From Euonymus europaeus (taxonomy: Eukaryota; Streptophyta; Magnoliopsida; Celastrales; Celastraceae): DNA of 64,000 bases. Below, in pieces: positions 25,183-36,939 of this stretch. A model generated the notes under the pieces. The model saw only the letters and a program-made list of their open reading frames with translations. It did no database searches and was not told the origin of the DNA. The stretch spans positions 3,906,001 to 3,970,000 of the forward strand of contig OY756970.1 of NCBI GenBank assembly GCA_963580455.1, written 5' to 3'. A program made the translations under genes and the position numbers. Numbering within the stretch: position 1 is the first letter of the stretch; every line of letters starts with the position of its first letter.

Positions 25183-25420
25183 TTTTTTAGCAAAACCTCA
25201 ACTATAAACGGATTAGACAATTTTTTTACCATCTACCGTTTGAGGTGGAATAACCAAGCCATAAGACCTAGGCTTGATTAGGTACCTTGTAGGATTTTTG
25301 GATTTTTTAGCAAAGACTCCAGCTGCTAACGGATTTGATAAATTCTTTACCACCTACCGTTTGAGGTAGAATAGTCAAGCCATATATGGGCTTGATAAGT
25401 TTTCTTCTTCTAAAAAATCA
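25183..25420. repeat. 120-bp imperfect direct repeat upstream of the viral TATA
   Basis: 'taccatctaccgtttgaggt' and 'taccacctaccgtttgaggt' occur 120 bp apart, within longer similar units that both start at 'ttttttagcaaa' (25183 and 25303). Confidence 0.8.
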
Positions 25421-25850
25421 TATGAGTTAAAACTCTTTTTGGAATTTCTATCTGAATTTGTGACAGATGATTTTTCAGAATGAATTTTTAACTCAGTTAA
25501 TGTTTTTTGTAGAAGATGAGTCAGTTCATCTTTGTGGCAGAAACCAATTTTGAACTAATAAATGATTTCATCCCAAGGAAATTTGATAGGATTTTTCAAT
25601 CAGTTTTGATTGTGATGGATTGGAAGAAAACCATGTTAGAATATTTTGTGGGTGGGTTTTTTCAGCACTGAATTTATCTCACCTTTTACAACGATATTTT
25701 CGAACTAAATAAGGTAGAGTTCCTGGTTCATTGTGAAAGTTATATTCCCAATTGGAAATCCAAAAAATTGCAAATGTAGAAGAAAAAAAATATAACAATG
25801 GTGGAAACGACATGTCTTTTGGTTGATAAAGACATCAAATCCTTCATTGA

Positions 25851-26303
25851 CTAAAGGTGGAAGAATTTGTTGGAGAGCTCCAAAGTACCACCACCATTCA
25901 TTGAACCAATGTGGGAAATTGTATGTTTGATTATATTTAAAATAGAAAAACCAAGAATGTTTTTGTTCTGAATTTTGATAAAGAAAACTTTTGTCCAGGC
26001 TTCTTGATAATTCCAGTAATTATATCCCGCGGGATTAAAATGTACTGAAAATCGTTTGGATTTGTTTAAGTCTTGACCCCGCATAGATGGGGTTAAAATT
26101 TGTAAAATTTGGATAGTACAATGTGTGATAGCAGATGTGTTAGAAGATCGATATTTCTTCAAGGAAATTGAATTGGAATCAACCAAGATAAATTCATAAA
26201 ATCTTTGATCTTTGTTGAAATCCTGTGCCATATAATGATAGTTTGGAGGAAAGATTTTAGAAATAACTTGTTTTGGATCATCACACATGTATTCCTTTTC
26301 CAT
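25851..26303 (-). pseudogene. Unrecognised frame of the caulimovirid block
   Basis: A 150-residue open frame on the same strand as the coat/protease half, between it and the candidate promoter. I see 'GQDLNKSKRFSVHFNPAGYNYWNYQEAW', given here only by its position (roughly residues 75-105), with many aromatic residues and no catalytic motif. Its place suggests a viral accessory protein. It could be the C-terminal part of a longer product that starts near 26754. Confidence 0.4.
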
Positions 26304-26529
26304 AAGTACAACCTTTTGAAAAGTTTGTTTATCAAAATATTTGGATATTTTAAGAGATGGTTGTGACTTATTTTGTTTTAAAGCAACATCAGCAGCAGTT
26401 TTAATTTTTTTTTTCTGAAACTACTAAAAATGAAGCAAGAGGTTGCTGTTGTGCTTGAATTGCTAAAGCAGTTTCAGGTGTTTTTTGAAGAGAAGAAATT
26501 CATTTCAATAAGGATGTATTGTTTAAAAT

Positions 26530-26754
26530 TTATTTGGGAATCTCATATGAAATTTTGGAAGAAATTTCCTGTTTACATTTTGTTTTAGCCATGACTATCT
26601 TTTGATCTTCTTCAGCGGCAATATCTGCCCATGAATTTTTTGGTGCAATTGATGCTTCTTGTAGAGCATAAGATTCTTTTGATAGTTTTTGTGTTTGGGA
26701 TCTTGTTGTGGGAGGAGAAACACGGCCACGTCCGCTTCTAGATGAAGTGCTCAT
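26530..26754 (-). pseudogene. Start of a viral accessory frame
   Basis: A 74-residue frame beginning 'MSTSSRSGRGRVSPP', an Arg/Ser/Gly-rich start, followed by a helix-prone stretch with 'SWADIAAEED'. It starts 28 bp downstream of the protease frame's stop, a spacing typical of compact viral genomes. The next part toward 26303 is out of frame, so it is probably broken. Confidence 0.45.
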
Positions 26755-26781
26755 CGAATCTGCAAAAAGACAATTAAGTGA

Positions 26782-27435
26782 TTATTTATGAATAGAACAT
26801 TGTTTTAATAAATTAATATTTTGTATAAGAGATTTTTGAAGAAAAGGAAAAAATAAATATTTTTCTAAAATTTTAGTATGGAGTCTATCATGATCTACTT
26901 GAAATGGTTTGATTAAGTCAAAGAATGGGGTACCTAGAATAACATATTTTGTAATATTTTGAATACCAATAAAACTAGTAGTAAAACTAATGTTAGAATT
27001 TTTTATCGTAACATCATATAATTTATAAAAAAAGTTGAGATTTTCTCCATTGACATATTTTATTCCTTCTATCGTTTTTTCCCAAAAACGATGAGGAATC
27101 AAGTCAGAACGAAGACAATTTAAATATGCTCCAAAATCAACTAAAGCAATTGTGTCAAAAGAGAAAGAATTTTGAATATCAATTGTAATTTTAATAAACC
27201 ATTTTTGTCCAGTAATACGAGATAGTAATCCAATAAATGGTTTATCTTCTTTGTATGAACTATCCATTAAAATGCCCTCTATTTCTATTATGTCTATTTT
27301 TTCAATATCATATATTTCACTGGAGGTTTCAGAAGTGATTAATTTTTTCCCTTTATCTACAATTGAAGTTAATTCATTAATTTGCCAACAATCCTGAACT
27401 TGTTTATTCTTAAGAGTTTTGATTTTGATTTTCAT
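26782..27435 (-). pseudogene. Caulimovirid aspartic protease region
   Basis: A 217-residue frame with the retropepsin layout: 'IALVDFGAYLNCL' at the active-site loop and 'KYVILGTPFFDLI' at the second conserved block. The active site reads D-F-G where family members have D-T/S-G, so the enzyme is probably inactive. It would normally cleave the viral polyprotein. Confidence 0.7.
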
Positions 27436-27819
27436 TTCAGAGATTTCATATTGAAGATCATTAAGACTAGGATTTTTTGTTTCAGATTGTGTATCATGTC
27501 GAGACAGAATGTCCTTTAAGTTATATGTTGTGACTGATGGTGCTAATTTGGTTTCAGGGTTGACCAGATTTTGTTTTAATTTTTCGAAGTAGGCTAACTT
27601 GACATGGGAATCATCTATATGATGAATAATATCTAAAAGGAATTATTTGTCACTAGAAAGCATATTTATTTCTAGATCATAAGAAGAAAGATCATCATAT
27701 TGTTGTTCCTTATCATAACTACTGAGATGTATATCATCATCAGTATCGATGAGAAGTAATTCTAATTTTGTAAGAACATTATCATCTAATTCTAATTTAT
27801 TGATATGTTTGCGAACTCT

Positions 27820-27861
27820 ACAATATCTTGCTATGTGGCCTGGTGTATTACACTTGAAACA
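27820..27861 (-). pseudogene. CCHC zinc knuckle of the viral coat protein
   Basis: The - strand gives C-F-K-C-N-T-P-G-H-I-A-R-Y-C, a perfect C-x2-C-x4-H-x4-C nucleic-acid-binding motif. It lies upstream of the protease in reading order, as in caulimovirid coat-protein/polyproteins. Frames on either side are interrupted. Confidence 0.85.
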
Positions 27862-28433
27862 AACAACAGGTTTAGATTTTTCTTCTTTGGGATTAGATTT
27901 TGTTTTTGTATTTCTCTTGTTTTTATGAAAAGGTTTTTGGATATAAGATCTCTTATAGAACCGAGATGTATACTAAGTGGGTGTCTATTTGTGTTTTTTA
28001 AACTCCTTTTCTTTTGAGCAATTTTCTTCATAGCCAAATTGTTTACATAAAGAACCTGATTCATTTTTATACTTAGTTTGTTCCATTTTAATTGTTTCCG
28101 TAACTTAATGTCAAAACATAATTGTAATCCTATTTTTTGGATATAATTAACTAAATCGCCATAAGTTAACTGATCATATGGTATTTGATCATTATGTAGA
28201 GATCAATTTTTTTTCTCTAACTTTGTCTCCTAATAAGATTGAAAGAGCTGCTAAGAATTATTCTTTCCAGAAAGCTTGGTTGTTGTCAGGACACATCATA
28301 ACCCGAGTGAGGAAAGTATCTTTGTGTTGACAAAAATCATGTAATTTTCTACATCTTAATTTGCTAAGAGTTTAGAAGACCTATCTCTAAATACTAGAAG
28401 GGTCTACTAAGAAATGTTTAGAAATGGATAAGA

Positions 28434-29480
28434 TTAAGTGGCAACAACATCTTGAATTTCTTCACCAAATTCTGTTTTGATAATTATATCATCAGAAGTA
28501 GTTTTAACTGCATTAAGAATTTCATTTTGTTGAGTTTTTGTAAGATGGTAATCCGACCATCCTTTTAATTGGCCAGTAAAATCAGCAACATTTAAATTTG
28601 CAATTGCCTTATCAGCTGTAGCCATTTTTATTTTGTAGGCATTGCTGACCATTCTCATTTGTTTTGATAGATTAAGAATATTGTAATCAGACATACCATC
28701 TATATTTCATTCATAAATGGTATTTGCGTTATATTGCATCTGATTAGTCTGTTTTTCTTCTAAAATAAGATCGGGTGGAGTGGTTTTGGAATAATATAAT
28801 TTTTAAGGGTTTTGTCATTTCATTTTGTTGACTTCAAAGTCAGATTTTTTTGACGCACTATCTTTTTTATCAAGATTATGTAATCTTGGTTTGGATGAGG
28901 CCTCAAGTGTGTCAGGAATTTGTAATAAGGGAAATTGAGTTATATCGGCATGAAGTTGTTCTAATTTTTTTATCGATTTGAGTAATAAAGTCATTATCAG
29001 TAGGAGCTAGTGTTTTGGCTAATGTGGATGGTATTTCATATGATTTGAAGATAGGTTTGTCTAAAGTAGAAGAATTTGTCGACTTCTGGACATAATCCTT
29101 AATCCGATTTAACTATTGTTCTATGGTGGAAAGGTGTTGGTTTGTAAAATTATTTTGTTCGACTAAATTTTTGAGTTTGTCAGCTTTGGAAGCTTTAAAT
29201 GGTGTGGCTATTACAAAAGAGTTTTTGTAATCTAACTTAAGTTGTGAGTGGTGGATGTTTAGACTCAATTATTGTTTTTTGGGTAGTGTCATACCATGTT
29301 TGGACCCTAATGTTAGTATTGATGAATTTTGTGGAAAAAAGATAACCATTACCTGTGTCAGGTAGGGTCATTTCAAACCAATCAAAAAATGGTAATTGCA
29401 TTTTTCATTCGATCATAAAATCATAATAGTCCTTTTGAGTGGATTCCCGTTTTTGTCTTGTATAATGATGAAGAAAATGA
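28434..29480 (-). pseudogene. Caulimovirid coat-protein-like region
   Basis: The clearest frame is 28434-28694, with 'NVADFTGQLKGWSDYHL', a motif typical of the coat/gag part of plant pararetroviral polyproteins. Upstream sequence on the same strand up to about 29480 translates in pieces with stops and frame changes. It would package viral nucleic acid. Confidence 0.6.
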
Positions 29481-29484
29481 AGTT

Positions 29485-30900
29485 TGTTCTGATCTCCCCA
29501 CTGCTTTTTGGAATAAAAATAAACATGTCGTACAATTACCTTATGAATTTTTTTTAAGGAGATTCATATTCCTACAAAAGCTAGAGGTATCCAAATGAAT
29601 AAAGATTTAGAAGAACACTGTCGAAAAGAAATTCAGGAACTTCTAAATAAAAAATTAATTCGATAGAGTCAATCACCATGGAGTTGTGCTGTCTTTTATG
29701 TAAATAAAATATTGAAATCGAACGAGGTGTTCCTTGTTTAGTTATTAATTATAAACATTTAAATAAAGCTCTCCAATGGATTAGGTACCCTATTCGAAAT
29801 AAAAATATCTACTTGCAAAATTATATGATGCTAAGGTATTCTCTAAGTTTGCATGAAATCAGGTTTCTAGCAAATCCAAATCCAAGAAGAAGATCAGTAT
29901 AAAACAACATTTACCGTTCCATTTGGCCAATTTGAATGGAATGTTATACCATTTGGATTAAAAAAAAAATGCACCCTCTGACTTTCAAAAAATTATAAAT
30001 GATATTTTTAATTCTTATTCTAAATTCTTAATTGTCTATATTGATGATGTCCTAATTTTTTTTCCCATTACATTAAACAACATATTTATCATCTTTCCAA
30101 ATTTCTCAAAATCATAAAAGAAAATGGTCTTGTTGTGTTCAAGGCAAAAATAAAATTATTTCAAACTCATATTCGCTTTCTTAGTCATAATATTTATCAT
30201 GGTAGAATCATACCTATCGAGCGGTCTATTCAATTTGTTGATAAATTTTCTAACAAAATATTAGACAAAAATCAGTTGCAACGATTTTTAGAAAGTTTAA
30301 ATTATATAGTTGATTTCTATCCTAACCTACAAAAATTATGTAAACCATTACATGATAGATTGAAAAACAATCCACCCCCTTGGACAGATACTCATACTGC
30401 CATTATTCAAAGGATTAAAGCTTATCTCCCAACCTTGCCCTGTTTAAGTATTTCATATGCAAATGCTTTTAAAATTGTTGAAACAGATGCCTCTAAAATT
30501 GGCTATGGATGTATACTTAAACAAATTAAGAATGGGAAGAAATAAATAATACAATTCACTTCTAAAAAATGGAATTCTACCCAGTAGAATTACTCTACCA
30601 TTAAGAAAGAAATTTTATCTATTGTTTTGTGTATTTTCAAATTTCAGAACGATTTATTAAATAAAAAATTTCTTATTTGAGTTTATTGTAAGTCTGCAAA
30701 AGAAGCCCTTCAAAAAGAAAGTCTAAAATATTGCCTCCAAACAAATTTGTGCCTGATAGTAGTGTTTTTGATTTTGATATTGAGCATATTGCTGATAAAG
30801 ACAACAATTTACCTAATTTCCTCATAAGAGAATTTTTGCAAGACCGATGACAGGAGTTGTTCCAACCATCTGTTCTAAGGTTTGATTTGCTAAATCCCAA
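29485..30900 (+). pseudogene. Caulimovirid reverse transcriptase and RNase H
   Basis: On the + strand, fragments in shifting frames give the RT fingers region (about 29540-29950), the catalytic Y-I-D-D at 30037-30048, and a long clean frame 30135-30545 containing 'QLQRFLESLNYIVDFYPNL' (RT thumb/connection) and 'FKIVETDASKIGYG' (first RNase H Asp). RNase H remnants continue to about 30850. There are several stops, for example near 29666 and 30546. No integrase follows. Orientation is opposite to the coat/protease half. Confidence 0.8.
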
Positions 30901-30930
30901 TTATGAATTCAGAATCTCTTGGCTATATTC

Positions 30931-31180
30931 TCCATAGGGTTTCCACACCCATATTTGATTATCATTTAGATTAAACTTACATCAAAAATTTTCTATTGAG
31001 CTTAAAAAGAACAAAATCAATGTTGTCAGATTGTTTTGTTTCGTACCGAAATTGGTATATATAATTGTGATATCAAGTCCTTACATTCTTATGTTTAATT
31101 ATGATTATGATTATCCAAATGCCATGATGATAATGAATCTTGATTTCACGTTCAATAGTTTGGTTGATTTTGTTTGTCGT
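30931..31180. other. Short unassigned stretch
   Basis: AT-rich sequence between the pararetroviral block and the Copia LTR. No motif was recognised. Confidence 0.4.
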
Positions 31181-31184
31181 AAGT

Positions 31185-31960
31185 GAAGCTTTTAGATGCT
31201 AGAGATGCATATTTTATATTCTCTTTATCTAGTCATTCTTAGTGTACCCGTGATAACAATGATGAAGATCTATGAAATATGTTATAAGGTTTATTATATC
31301 TATCTTGTTAAAATGTGATATGTATTATGATTATGTTATTGATTAGTGGATATTCACTTTATTAGAGTATTTGGAGGCTACTTAAGAGATGGTTAAAGTT
31401 TCACTTTATTAGTGTGTTAGGAGACTACTTAGGAGGTGGCTAAACTTATATCATTAGTAGTTGGAGGAGACTATTTAATATTAGCGGTTAAACCATTAGT
31501 TTGATTGTTATATAGTAATCCTATATAAAGAGAAGTTTAGTGAAATGAAAAACACTCACAAAGTGTAGAATTCTCTCACTTTCTCTAATTTCTCTCTTGC
31601 AAAATTTCTATCCAAGTATTAATCCTAAATACTAGTTTTCATAATCTTGATTCTGGAATACTTTGATTCCTTGTTTTACAACATGTTGTCAACACGATCG
31701 ATTCACCATACGAGGGTTCGTATATTCCTACTTCAAGATTAGTGCTAAACTTATTTAATCTCATATTTATCATTATTATTTTCATGGCAAAACTTAAAAA
31801 TTTGTAAATTGTTGCACTTGATATTTCGGGCAAGAACCATTTGAATAGAGTGTTGGAAACTCGGATCTATCTTGAAGCTATGGGTCTTAGTCATAGCATT
31901 CAAGACGATAATAATGCATTCTTGCAGGATCACACAAAAGCCATGGAATTCTAGATGCAG
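31185..31960 (+). mobile_element. Copia LTR remnant with the start of gag
   Basis: A TATA-containing LTR-like segment ('ctatataaagagaag', about 31533) passes through a pyrimidine-rich leader to 'ttttacaaca' at about 31682. It is followed by 'tgttgtcaacacgatc', a diverged form of a common plant Copia primer-binding region. From ATG 31783 a short frame with one early TAA gives 'ALDISGKNHLNRVLETRIYL', a classic Copia gag N-terminus. Similarity stops near 31955. No second LTR was found, and it is a different family from the Copia at 34690. Confidence 0.6.
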
Positions 31961-33233
31961 TCCTTGTGATTGACATCGTTGGACCGGAGGCCGGAGGTTT
32001 AGGATTTGTCTCCATGCAAGCATTCTAGATTTATTTTGATGATTATGCATGCTTAATTTCCCTTTTGTGAAAAACTATGTCAATTGTTCGTGTTTTTGCG
32101 TGAAATTTCGTATATAAGTACATATATGGGTGTTAGTTATATGCTGAAATTTTTGGATCTAAACACATAGTGTAGAGAGAGAAAATTGTAATCCTAATTT
32201 AAATGTGCCGAAACTTTGTTTGCTTATATGTCGTTGAACCAAAGTGTTTTTTGTCAAAATATTTGCATGGTTGGAATCCTCTGGTCACAATATTTCCAAC
32301 AGTATATTATATGCTTAATTTGGACAATTTATTGTAAAGACATGAAGCTTTGAAGCATTGAAACGAATTGAAATTTTCCTTTGAAAATTTTGGATTTTGT
32401 GTTCTTGAAGAACACTGTTCTTCACTATTGTCACTCTCAGATGCTGGATAGTGTACCTCACGCGCCACTCATATGAATTCCGATCAAAGCTTTGACGTTA
32501 CAGTCATGATCGATGTGGTAGGAGTCTGGTTGCAAAAATCGATCCGGGACAAGCCAATGGGAAAGTGGCGCGTGTAGTGCACTCGCCGTAGCGCAGGTGA
32601 TGCGCCTAGGGCGGCATGACCTGCGTCTCTGAAAAGTAGGTCCGGGTCGGATTCCCAACCCACGGGTCAAAATTCATGGGCGAGCCAATGGGTTCGGCCC
32701 AAATGAATTTATCAAGCCCAATTATAAAAAAAATAGAAAAATGGTTTCCTGATTTTTTATTTTTTATTTTTTTAGGTTGGTCTAAAGGTGTTTGGGTGTG
32801 TGTGGGATCTACCAAATTTCAAAAAATTCTGATTTTTTTTTTAAATTCTTAAGATTTAATTTCCTATTTTCTGTAATTTTTTCCAAAAATTTTTGTGTTC
32901 AAAAAATATTTTGCTTATTTTAATGACACCTAAAACATATTTATTTCGGTTAAAATATGATGAACTTTAAATTTAATAATATGAAAGTTCTGTTTAGCAA
33001 AAAGGTTATTTAATTGCTCGCCAAATTATTCGGAAGGCGCTCATTTTCCTGGGAACGACATGAGTTGTTAATTTTTTGTTCCCATATTTTACAAACTAAA
33101 TATGTAGATTTTTTGTCATTGAAATTGATTGGTACATTAAAGTGAGATTTTGAGGTTAGGGTTATTATATGCTTTAAATATCACCTTTTTTGGCTCTCTT
33201 ACACATAAAAAGACAATATTATTGTTATACTAT
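31961..33233. other. Unassigned stretch with a GC-rich island
   Basis: No gene was seen. 32430-32720 is clearly more GC-rich than its surroundings and is bounded in part by an 11-bp inverted repeat (32459-32469 and 32564-32574). The remainder is T-rich. Confidence 0.5.
32459..32574. repeat. Perfect 11-bp inverted repeat around a GC-rich segment
   Basis: CACGCGCCACT at 32459-32469 and AGTGGCGCGTG at 32564-32574. No flanking duplication was recognised. Confidence 0.7.
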
Positions 33234-33236
33234 ATG

Positions 33237-34398
33237 ATGCCTAAAGAAAAATACCTAAAAGAAATTATATTTGTTAGTTGTAGCAATGGTAAGGATAAAT
33301 ATGTTTTGATGTTTGAAGGAAAAGCAAATGAGGTTGTTGTCTCTTTGATGCAAGTCAAACAATTAGCCAATGAATTGCTGCAGAATGTGTCCAGCTCCGT
33401 AGGTCCCTCCAATCATTCAGTAGCTCAACTTGATGATACATGGGCTCCGCCTCAACCAGAGGATATGAAGCTCAATGTAGACGCTGATGTCTTTAGTGAG
33501 GAAGATGTCCTTGGGTAGAAGCTACGAGATGCAGTCTGTAATGTGATGTTCTGCTTCTCAGAGAAAATTCGAGGTCGCGTCGATCCTTCTTTTGCAGAGC
33601 TGCTTGCAGTGGCCCATGCTCCCCGATGTCTTCAAACTAACGGCTTTTGTGATTTTTTTTCTAGAAGTTTATTCTTCCAATGTTGTTACAGCTTTAATCT
33701 TAGATGAGTAATTAAACTCTCGAATGGGACACTTTGTGCTAGAGGTTAAAGACTTGTTGGGTTGTCTTGGGGTTTCTAGTTGTTCCCATGTTCGGCGTTC
33801 TGCAAATTCGGTAGCTCATTTTCTTGCTAGGAGAGCTAAGAATTCTAGTTCGAGTTCTAGTTGGTTGTTTGAATGTCCTCCGGATATTGGTCATCTAGTT
33901 CAAAGAGACCTTTTATCGGACAATGTAATTTTCGAGTGCTTTATTGAAGTATCTTTTTTCTCAAAAAAAAGGACAAATATGAGAGTTATTCCTAGTTGGA
34001 AGTCTTTTCCAAATAGGATAAGATATTCTGACTCAGAATTCAGTGGTAATGAGCCAAATAAGTTTTGCATTAATGACATGCAAGATGGGCATCAAGGGGA
34101 CTTTAAGTCGAATCTTGATAAAGACCCTAAAGTAGATCCTAAAAAGGATCTTAAGAAGGATCAAGCTCTCTCTGATGGTAAAGCTAAAACTGTCAGAACC
34201 CCATCTCAACCTATAGTCATGGATATTTCATACGATGACAAGGTAGTGGAGATTATCAATATACCTTCTTCTCTTGAGATTATTGATATTTCTTCTGATG
34301 AAGAAGAAGTAGAGGTTGAAAAAGAAGAAGCGGAAGAAGTTCCAACAATGGTTTTCTATCTTATGTGTCACAAAATCAGTTTGTCCAAGATGTATTGA
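33237..34398 (+). pseudogene. RNase H-like (RVT_3) pseudogene with acidic tail
   Basis: The first frame (to the TAG at 33516-33518) ends in 'PPQPEDMKLNVDADVFSEED', the opening of a plant LINE-type RNase H domain. The domain then continues in other frames through 'PSFAELLAV' and into an open frame from 33724 to 34398 with 'HVRRSANSVAHFLARRA', the end of the same domain. The frame breaks mean no intact enzyme. The second frame runs on into a Lys/Asp-rich linker and an acidic end, 'SLEIIDISSDEEEVEVEKEE', not part of RNase H. It could be a LINE remnant or a decayed host gene. Confidence 0.65.
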
Positions 34399-34689
34399 GT
34401 AGCTTAGGATCGTAGTTAGGGTTTTAGGATCGTAGTTTTGCTAGACATATTTTTCTTTTTAGTTATGAAAACAATTATGTCGATTTGAGTATTTTATTTA
34501 ATATTACATTCATGAAATGTTTTGGCTTGAATGGTTAGAGTATGTTTATAAAAATTGATTATATATTATTTTTATGGCATACCATGATCATTTAAAGTTA
34601 AAACTTGAATGTGATACGAAACATATGAATATTGTATTGGTCTCTTATGTAAATCTTTTTCTTGACTATTGGCTGCTACAAAAAGTATC
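34399..34689. other. Gene-free AT-rich spacer
   Basis: Nothing recognisable. It may include the leader or LTR remnant of the following Copia element. Confidence 0.4.
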
Positions 34690-34986
34690 TTCTATGATCT
34701 CAATGTTGTAGAGAAGATGATTGATAAGAATTACGATATTTGGCATCGCAAAATCCAATATCTACTGGAAGACAGGATATGCTGTAAACTATAACACAAC
34801 CTATGGTGGAATCCGAGCAAGGTGCCACAGCTGCGCATAGGCTTGATATGGACGCTTATACTGGTTTCAAACGCAAAAAATGAGTCGTTGGCATATTTAT
34901 GTTGAGTACTATGCATAATGACTTGATGCTGAGGTTTGAAAAACATAAGACTGTCAAAGCACTTTAAGATGTAGTTTAAACTGCAA

Positions 34987-35313
34987 ATGGGTGGAACCTC
35001 CACAATGAGGCTCCATCTGCTTACTCTTAATTTTGAGAGTTATGCCAAGCGTCCGAATCAAACGATGAGGCATCACTTGACTAATCTAGCTAATATGATT
35101 AGCGAATTGAGGGAAGCTGGACATGTGTTTATTGATGAACAACAAGTGATGGCTATTATCCGTTCTTTGTCATCTTCATGGGAACACATGAGGGTGAATC
35201 TTATCCACAATGACAACATCAAAACCTTTGATGATGTTGTCAAGCATTTGAAATTGGAAGAGGATCGTATTTTTTCTGAGAAGCCCAAGACTGAAGCAAA
35301 CTTGCTTAGTTAA
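34987..35313 (+). pseudogene. Copia gag (UBN2) fragment
   Basis: A 108-residue frame with 'MRHHLTNLANMISELREAG' and 'SSSWEHMRVNLIHNDNIKTF', standard for the gag central domain. It stops shortly before the zinc knuckle. Confidence 0.85.
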
Positions 35314-35899
35314 ATAAGCATGGAGCTAATTAGGGTTCATGGAAGGGAAAGGGTAAGAAAGGGAAAGGGAAAACACTTGAACCCAAAGATACAACGCCTA
35401 AGAAGAGTAAACATAAATCCAAGAAGCACAAAGCAAAGATGAAATGTTTTAAGTGTGATAAGTTGGTTCACTTCGCTCAGGAATGCACCGAAGTGAAGGT
35501 AAATGACTATTCTCAATTTTATTTTTTATTTTTTTGAATGTTATCACTAGTGGTATGTCAGCTAAAACGGTTCTTATTTGGATTGTAGACTCAGGGGCAA
35601 CATACCACATAGCTCGAGAAATATCATTATTTGTAGATTTTAGGTGATTTCCAATGAGAGTAAGAGCATTTTCATGGGAAATAATAATACTTTTGAGGTT
35701 TTAGGAAGAACATTCTAGTTGCATGATGTGTTTTATACACTCGGAGTGTGAAAAAATGTACTTTCAGTCACAATCCTTCTAGGTTTAGGCTTTGAATTCT
35801 GTTTTAAACATGGTTGTTTTAGGTTATTTATAAAAAAGATTTGTTGTGGTTGTGATTTTTTGCTTGATGATTTTACGGTTTTGGACACCATTTATGATG

Positions 35900-36792
35900 C
35901 AAATTTAATAAATTATGTTTTATTTGTTGCTACTTCTAGTGATAATACATCATACGATGGTAATTTATGGCATGCTAGATTAGGGCACATTGGATAAGAC
36001 AGAATCAACAGGTTAGCAAAAGAGGGTCTCTTGGGTCCACTAGCTAAAGTTGACTTGTCCACGTGTGAGCATTGCTTAGCTGAAAAAGTAACATGCTTAC
36101 CATTTGGAAAAGCAAAAAGAGTCACAAACCCTCTGCAAATAATTCATTCTGACATATGTGTTCCCATGAATGTAAAAACGAGGCATAAAGATTCGTATTT
36201 CATCACTTTCATAGATGACTACTCTAGATATGTTCACGCCTACTTGATTTCTCACAAGTCGGAAGCATTGGATTGCTTTATCCGATATTCAATGTTGGTA
36301 GAGAATCAATTAGATAAGAGTGAAAAAGCTTTTTGGACCAATCGTAGACCTAAGTATCTATCCGAACAATTCAAGGAATTGTTTGATGAAAAGGGAATAG
36401 CTAGGCAATTATCTATTACTTATACTCCACAACAAAATGTTATTGCTGAAAGGAAAAATAGAACCCTATTGAACATGGTTAGATTGATGATAACGCAAGC
36501 AAATTTGTCAATCCCTTTTTGGGGAGACGCTTTACTAACTGCAGCCTATGTTCTAAATCTTGTACCAACAAAATCGGTCTCGACAACTCCCTATGAGTTG
36601 TGGACTGGTGAAAAGCGTAGTTTAGGGCACTTAAGATCTTGGGGTTCGGCATCTTACATTCATACTCCTACTTCTAAATATGAGAAGTTAGGACCCCAAG
36701 GAAAGAAGTCCATCTTTATAAGATACTCTGAGACTTTCAAGGGGTACGTCTTCATAGGGGAGGACGAACAAGAGAAAGTGAAAGAAATTTAG
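35900..36792 (+). pseudogene. Copia integrase fragment
   Basis: 'LWHARLGHIG' and 'CEHCLAEK' give the HHCC zinc-binding region, split by a TAA at 35995-35997 just before the open frame. In the core, 'IIHSDICVPM' carries the first acidic residue and 'AERKNRTLL' the Glu. The segment that should hold the second Asp reads 'WTNRRPKYLSEQF', so the D-D-E triad is incomplete and the enzyme is dead. Confidence 0.85.
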
Positions 36793-36939
36793 TCGCGAGA
36801 TGTCACATTCTTGGAAGATAAATTTTCTAACCAATGAGAGATTGATAAGAATTTTCAATTCTACAAAATGGAAATTTAGAATGATGACACTACTGAAACC
36901 CCATTCGAAGAACCACAATGCAACAGTGGGAGTGTCACA

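Larger units (their letters stand above)
24600..30930. mobile_element. Endogenous caulimovirid (pararetrovirus), rearranged and decayed
   Basis: It contains coat-protein-like, zinc-knuckle and aspartic-protease sequence on the - strand, and reverse transcriptase plus RNase H on the + strand. No integrase, LTRs or target duplication were seen. Lack of integrase and LTRs, the RT/RNase H type, and the mixture of strands fit an integrated Caulimoviridae sequence rather than a Gypsy element. Every reading frame carries stops or frameshifts. Outer borders are estimates. It is a fossil and cannot encode a functional genome as it stands. Confidence 0.75.

Noticed and set aside
24968..25207. 79-codon frame on the + strand with repeated Leu/Cys/Phe
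   Set aside because: It lies in the pararetroviral promoter region and over direct repeats; no homology seen.
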